Source of the DNA: Sphaeroforma arctica JP610
Lineage: Eukaryota; Opisthokonta; Ichthyosporea; Ichthyophonida
Assembly (NCBI RefSeq): GCF_001186125.1
Contig: NW_014040302.1
Location: forward strand, 74,083 to 100,598
Length of the DNA: 26,516 nucleotides
Direction of reading: 5' to 3'
In this document: positions 21,897 through 26,516 of the stretch, one piece after another
Numbering within the stretch: position 1 is the first letter of the stretch
Layout: the number at the start of each line of letters is the position of its first letter
Notes under the pieces: model-generated
Told to the model about the DNA's origin: nothing
Seen by the model: the letters and a program-made list of their open reading frames with translations, nothing else
Databases searched by the model: none
Position numbers and translations under genes: made by a program

Positions 21897-24800
21897 TCAA
21901 CACTCTCTGGCCTCTGTGATTTCATGCAGCCTAGCCTCTTCCTCAGAGAACAGGAGTTGTATTCTGCTCAGCATTTTCGGAAGACGAGGCATGTCTTTGA
22001 ATTCTGTAGATCAAACAAAAAAGTAATAAGTATGCACGAGATTGGCCTGTCTCGTTAAGCTACAACCGGAGGTGAAATTTGTTGATCATTAGTAAAATTC
22101 GAGATACATACCGAATCGCATGAGATCGAATGCAATTGCTGTCCTGTCGGTGAAGCGAGCATCGATTTTCGGCACCTGAGGGTACCGTTGGCTGAAATGA
22201 TTCAGAACAATAAGTCCGGCGTTCATCTTGCCCCCTTCTAAAACGGCTTCCATCGTGGTGCTGCACACAAGCACGACAAAAGAATAGGTCTGGAGTCAGT
22301 AAAAACCGTATAAAATAGTAGACGTCCAGTCAAGGCGGAAAAGGCGCAAAGGATCTACAAGGGGTACAAGCAGAATCGACTGAACTTACCTATGATTCTT
22401 CGCCTTTGCTTCCGCAAGCATCTCCTCTTCAAACGTCGCTTCGTGTATCAAAATAGTTGCGCCTGCTCCAGCAGCGGCAAGTCTGCAAGGATGGTATGGG
22501 GGGTTAGATCAGATTGTACTGTTACTTAACTCCCTCAAAATTAAGTGCCTCACAATCCTGCAAAGCGTTTCATAACAATTCATCCGATTAAGTTCAGACA
22601 GTGACTATTTGGTGAATATCAGAGCCCGACAATCTTCGTAAGAGTTTCATAATCCTTCAACACGATTCATAATAACAGTTATACACATACTTTCCACAAG
22701 GCCTGGTATCACCGGAGTAGACAACCTTCCAGCCTGACTCGTGACTAAGAGCCACGCCGGTAGCGTCTTTTGTATGTATAACGCCGACGCAATCCAAGGT
22801 AATACCCATCTGCTTACGCAAACTCGCCAGAAGCGCTTTCTGGTGCAAATGGTTGTTTGCCTTATAGCCACCGCTCATAGCATTCGCTGAAACAAATTCG
22901 AAGCTGATAGGCTCGAGGGCACTGTATAAGTTCAGCCAGATTCTCATTTTATTGGGAGCAACGACCAGTAACGGCGGACACGAAGCGGATCGATTGGCGA
23001 GTAACTGAATCAGACCTAGATGATGATCGGCGTGCATGTGTGATATGTACACGCACTTTATATCATCAACGAACTTCTGCACACCCTCTCTTCCAAGCAT
23101 CCGCCTCAACTGTCCGTACGTGCCCTCACCGCTGTCGAGCATAATCGACCCGATGTCAGGAATACGTAACGCGGTCGAGCTTACATTTCGGTACTTAGAA
23201 GGTATGGCCGACCCAGTTCCAAGAAATAGGACTTCAACATCCTTATCCGCGTGTGGAAATTGATGCTTCGTTTCTGACTGTTCGTCAGTTGTAGGATTTT
23301 CAGCCAGAATCTCTTTTGCCTCGTCTGACTGTTCGTCAGTCGTAGGATTTTCAGCCAGAATCTCTTTTGCCTCGTCTGACTGTCCGTCAGTCGTAGGATT
23401 TTCAGCCAGAATCTCTTTTGCCTCGCACATGATAGTGAATAGACTATTGTGCAAATCTATCGCCGGTGGCAGAAAGCCAGCTTTCTTAGCAGGCTCCAGT
23501 CGGTACTCCATCTGTGGCGATCCCACGCGGCCTTGGGTTCTGAACTGTGACAAATATGATGGTATTATTGAAATATGATGAGCGCGCGATTGGTATAGAA
23601 GCTACCGATGCACTTCGTGAATATTCAAATGGGTTAGAGTAAGCACCACTTAGAAGCTACTAAAATTTCGCGTGCAAGATACTTCTCTCCAAATCTCAAA
23701 TAGCTCAACTTACTACTTCAAAGTCAAGCGCAGATATTGCGGCAGCGGGATCTCTTGTAGAGAAATCCGGCATCGCGAAGATCTTCTCATCAATGATATT
23801 CAATTTGGCTTGTAAGCGCTCCTGACTCTTGTATACAGTTGACTGGTCACATAGATCCTCATTTATAAGCACGTGGTCGGCTGTCTTGCCAAATGACGCA
23901 GCCCACGTGGCGTATCGCTCGTCATTCAAAACACTGATAGGTGATTTGTGCACCACCACCACAAGTGGCTGTGGGTTGGAGCTGTCGTCGGTGGCTTGCG
24001 AGACCTTCCATTCAGGAGCAGCGGTAAGCGCTGGAATATAATCTGCACTCGGGCAATCAATAATCAAAACCGTATAGCCTTTCGGCGATTTGGTCGTGAC
24101 CATATCGGGCGTGATTGCTGTACCGTCCTTAAGCGTGATTGTCTTACCCTTCACTAGATCCGCACGAATCGATCCCTTTGGTATACAAAGTTCGACCGCC
24201 TAGAAAAAAAATCGACACCAGTGCAGCAAATTTTAGTCACACAAGACAATTTAATAATACCTGAATACTAAAGTATCTTGGGAGTCTAATATCAATACAA
24301 CGGACTAGTGAGTCAGAATTGTGGGCCGTATACTAGAAATCAATTCAAGTTTCGCAGGATGGACAGAAATGCAGGTCGGTTACCAATTTGCAACTTCAGT
24401 ACACACAGTAGTCCATATGTATGTGCGTTTGTGCATGCATGTATACACGACACAGACTCAGACACACATACATAAATATATGTGTGGTGGCTACACAAGT
24501 CCAAGCATATATTTACTCACACTGATACGCGCGTGTAAGAATACCAATATATCGAATGAAGTCACAGTATTACTAACACACCTTCTTGGCGTCGAACTTT
24601 GGCGGGGCGGGTTGTAACTCGCACATATAGCAAACTACATCGTTTTGAACACCCTTCTTCGGCGCAGGTATCTGCTGATGTATCAAGTCGTTGTACCTAG
24701 ATTTCGCCGGTGCGAGGTGCGCAAGCATAACTTTCTTTTGTTCCTCTGTCAGTGGGGTGTAGGTCTGATCGTGACTACGAACCTCGCTACCTGTGTCTGT

Positions 24801-25286
24801 GCGTGCTCGCTTCAGCTCTGGTTCTTCATCTTGTCGCAACGGCTGTATTAAAACCGGTGTAATTTTTACAAATCTATCGTTGTATACATCTACAGGCTTT
24901 GTGCTACTTGTGGAATTTGTTTGACCATCTTCCCCCGCATGTTTAAAGTCATATTCTCGCACATTCACCCCTAAAAGACCTGTGTTCATGAAGTTATTTG
25001 TGCCGTGGAAAAAGTGATGTAAGTTCGCAGGGCCGTGGACTGTGACGCTGGTCGCTCCAATACCAGCCAAGGAGAGTAGTACACCGGGAAGGCCTCCTAA
25101 ATTACGCCATCTTAGGCGTGTGAGAAAGATCGAGTCCACTTTAGCCAGTTTGGCAGTTTGTTCCGTAGCCAGGCGTTGGAAGCCTTCGCCGCAATTGAAC
25201 AAGTATTTCTTCTTATCGAACACTAACATGACGCTAGGAGACGAATCCCCCGTTGCCGTGCCGATAATTTTCAATAAGGTATGCAT
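21897..25286 (-). CDS. ELAC2: tRNase Z long form (ELAC2), complete, 6 exons
   Basis: Zinc endoribonuclease that removes 3' trailers from pre-tRNAs, in nucleus and often mitochondria. Exons: 25286-24582, 24199-23714, 23544-22691, 22482-22390, 22260-22112, 22003-21897. They total 2394 nt, or 797 residues (human 826), phases consistent. The N-terminal half is the degenerate metallo-beta-lactamase lobe (YLFNCGEGFQRL, IFLTRLRWRNLGGLPG) without the zinc motif, as usual for long forms; it contains the CYMCELQPAPPKF and IIDCPSADYI segments. The C-terminal half is catalytic: FLGTGSAIPSKYRNVSS (PxKxRN loop), SGEGTYGQL, SHMHADHHLGL (zinc ligands), YSGDTRPC, IHEATFEEE (HEAT), NHSTT (HST), NHFSQRY and MPRLPKML. 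Three 17-residue repeats sit just before the catalytic lobe. The start at 25286 has an in-frame stop four codons upstream, and no mitochondrial presequence is evident. Confidence 0.96.
23273..23425 (-). repeat. 51-bp tandem repeat, three copies, coding, within ELAC2 exon 3
   Basis: The copies at 23273-23323, 23324-23374 and 23375-23425 differ at only two or three positions. On the coding strand each encodes a 17-residue acidic unit, EAKEILAENPTTDEQSD (DGQ in the first). The length is a multiple of three, so the frame is kept. The repeat lies in the linker between the two lobes. Confidence 0.96.
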
Positions 25287-25552
25287 GGCGAATGTTTATC
25301 AATCCTATCTATCTAATCGACTAGCCGCCGCCGATGTCAAATGTACGTACATACACGGATCTGACCCTCTCAGGTGACGCTTCGTCTATATCAGTGTACT
25401 ATGATTAAAAAATCAAATACAATATAACATACAGAAATATTCACCCAAATAAAACGTGCGCTTGCCGAGTGCGCTCTTTTTTTTCTTCAAAATATTACAA
25501 AAAGGCAAAGCAAAATCTAAGAGTGCCTCAGATCTTATCCAAAACAATCAGA
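25287..25552. promoter_or_regulatory. Probable bidirectional promoter between ELAC2 and VPS29
   Basis: Only 266 bp separate the two start codons, which point away from each other, so both promoters and 5'UTRs must share this spacer. It contains two direct GTGCGCT boxes (25456-25462 and 25469-25475) followed by a T run. No clear TATA box is seen. The promoter role is inferred from position. Confidence 0.5.
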
Positions 25553-25787
25553 ATGGTATGGAGTGCTAATTCGATATGCCCACACTTTCAGCAACAGAGG
25601 ATTCTTGCGTGCACGTTTCCCCTCAGCTATCTTCCGCACTAGTTAGAAAGCGGTTGTCAGAATATTCATATCAATAATCAACTGATTATTGTTCGCTTCT
25701 TCATATTAACAGTTGGTCTTGGTACTAGGCGATCTGCATATACCGCATCGGGCGTCGGATCTCCCAGAAAAGTTTAAAAAGCTGTTG
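25553..25787 (+). CDS. VPS29: VPS29, retromer subunit, first two exons (partial, continues past the window)
   Basis: VPS29 is a metallophosphoesterase-fold scaffold subunit of retromer, which retrieves cargo from endosomes. Exon 2 (25713-25787) has an acceptor ttaacag and a donor gtaagt and encodes [20 protein letters not shown] followed by FKKLL. Human VPS29 begins [20 protein letters not shown], then KFKKLL. The methionine is supplied by an ATG at 25553-25555 directly followed by a gtatgg donor, so exon 1 contributes only the start codon and a 157-nt intron follows. Both pieces are in phase 0. The GDLHIPHR metal-site loop is intact. Later exons (about 155 residues) are not present before the right edge. 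It diverges from ELAC2. Confidence 0.9.
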
Positions 25788-25796
25788 GTAAGTGGT

Positions 25797-26016
25797 TCGG
25801 GTTATGGAATTTTACACGACATACGGAACTGATATATATATGTAACTTAATCCGCGTATACAGCTGCCAATAGGCATGCAGTTGCTGTAAGTAAATGCTT
25901 TCGGGTTATGGAATTTTACACGACATGGGGAACTGATATATATATATATATATATATATAACTTAATCCACGTATACAGCTGCCAATAGGCAGACATTTG
26001 CTGTAAGTAAATGCTT
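25797..26016. repeat. About 104-bp tandem duplication in VPS29 intron 2
   Basis: Copy 1 (25797-25900) and copy 2 (25901-26016) both begin tcgggttatggaattttaca and end ctgtaagtaaatgctt. They differ by a few substitutions and by a longer TA run in copy 2. Confidence 0.95.
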
Positions 26017-26271
26017 TCGCAGTTGTATATGCTGGTAGGTGGTTCTGCGATAGATTTACTCAAACAAAACTAGACCCGTGACCTTCATATTAGTAATAGT
26101 ATACGATGATGCCTAATATCAATATTCGCGTATTGGTGAATGTTCGAATAGATGAAACGCAACGACAAAGTCTGCGTTTCTAGCTAAGCCCGATAGAGGA
26201 TTTGCAACAAATATGTATGTTTCATACGAGAACACAAACTACAAGCACACATTCACACGTGTAAACAGTGT
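26017..26271 (+). other. Rest of VPS29 intron 2, no gene seen
   Basis: No conserved VPS29 exon or other gene is visible here; it is taken as intron sequence. Confidence 0.55.
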
Positions 26272-26289
26272 AAACACACACACACACAC

Positions 26290-26340
<51 letters not shown>

Positions 26341-26366
26341 TCACACACATACACACACAGACACAG

Positions 26367-26407
<41 letters not shown>

Positions 26408-26408
26408 C

Positions 26409-26489
<81 letters not shown>

Positions 26490-26516
26490 CACTCACACAC
26501 GCACATACACGCGCAC
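26272..26516. repeat. Large compound CA microsatellite at the right edge
   Basis: About 245 bp of nearly pure CA, with short breaks (caacac, cattcac, cagaca, aaacacta) and a TA block at about 26478-26489. It runs to the end of the window. The Cys-Val open frames on the minus strand are artefacts of the repeat. Confidence 0.97.

Noticed and set aside
26222-26492. Cys-Val-rich open frames on the minus strand
   Set aside because: They only translate the CA array.

Overview
This is nuclear DNA from a eukaryote. Five protein genes are split by many short GT-AG introns (about 108-640 nt, donors often gtatgt or gtaagt). There are long CA/TA microsatellites, and a decayed LINE sits at the left edge. 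The clathrin heavy chain reads very close to animal proteins, which suggests an opisthokont, perhaps a unicellular relative of animals such as an ichthyosporean. The species cannot be fixed by eye. No bacterial, plasmid or organelle features are seen.

Layout. 1-2240: a decayed LINE on the minus strand, with ORF1, an APE-type endonuclease and the start of ORF2; its reverse transcriptase would lie left of the window. 2240-6013: gene-poor, AT-rich DNA with a 21-bp tandem repeat, a small coding-like relic, a CA/TA microsatellite, an inverted repeat and a poly-C tract. 6014-13984 (+): complete clathrin heavy chain in 10 exons, followed by three perfect 47-bp repeats. 14402-16785 (-): complete EI24-family ER membrane protein in 10 tiny exons, found only by joining exons and checking phase. 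16786-19542: gene-free, with a six-copy 28-bp tandem repeat. 19543-21545 (+): DNAJC8-type J-domain protein in 7 exons, the last one tentative. 21687-21756: a strong bulged stem-loop with no assigned function. 21897-25286 (-): complete long-form tRNase Z (ELAC2) in 6 exons. 25553 to beyond the right edge (+): first two exons of VPS29, the rest lying outside; its second intron holds a 104-bp tandem duplication and a large CA array.

Orientation alternates: clathrin and EI24 converge, EI24 and DNAJC8 diverge, DNAJC8 and ELAC2 converge, ELAC2 and VPS29 diverge from a 266-bp spacer. The products are conserved housekeeping proteins: coated-vesicle formation (clathrin), endosomal retrieval (VPS29), ER and autophagy (EI24), spliceosome-associated chaperone (DNAJC8) and tRNA 3'-end processing (ELAC2). 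They do not form one pathway. I see no convincing new multi-gene system. The points most worth a second look are the stem-loop at 21687-21756, the in-frame 17-residue triplication in ELAC2, the 47-bp repeats starting at the clathrin stop codon, the altered QLMLT motif in clathrin, and the intron placed directly after the VPS29 start codon.
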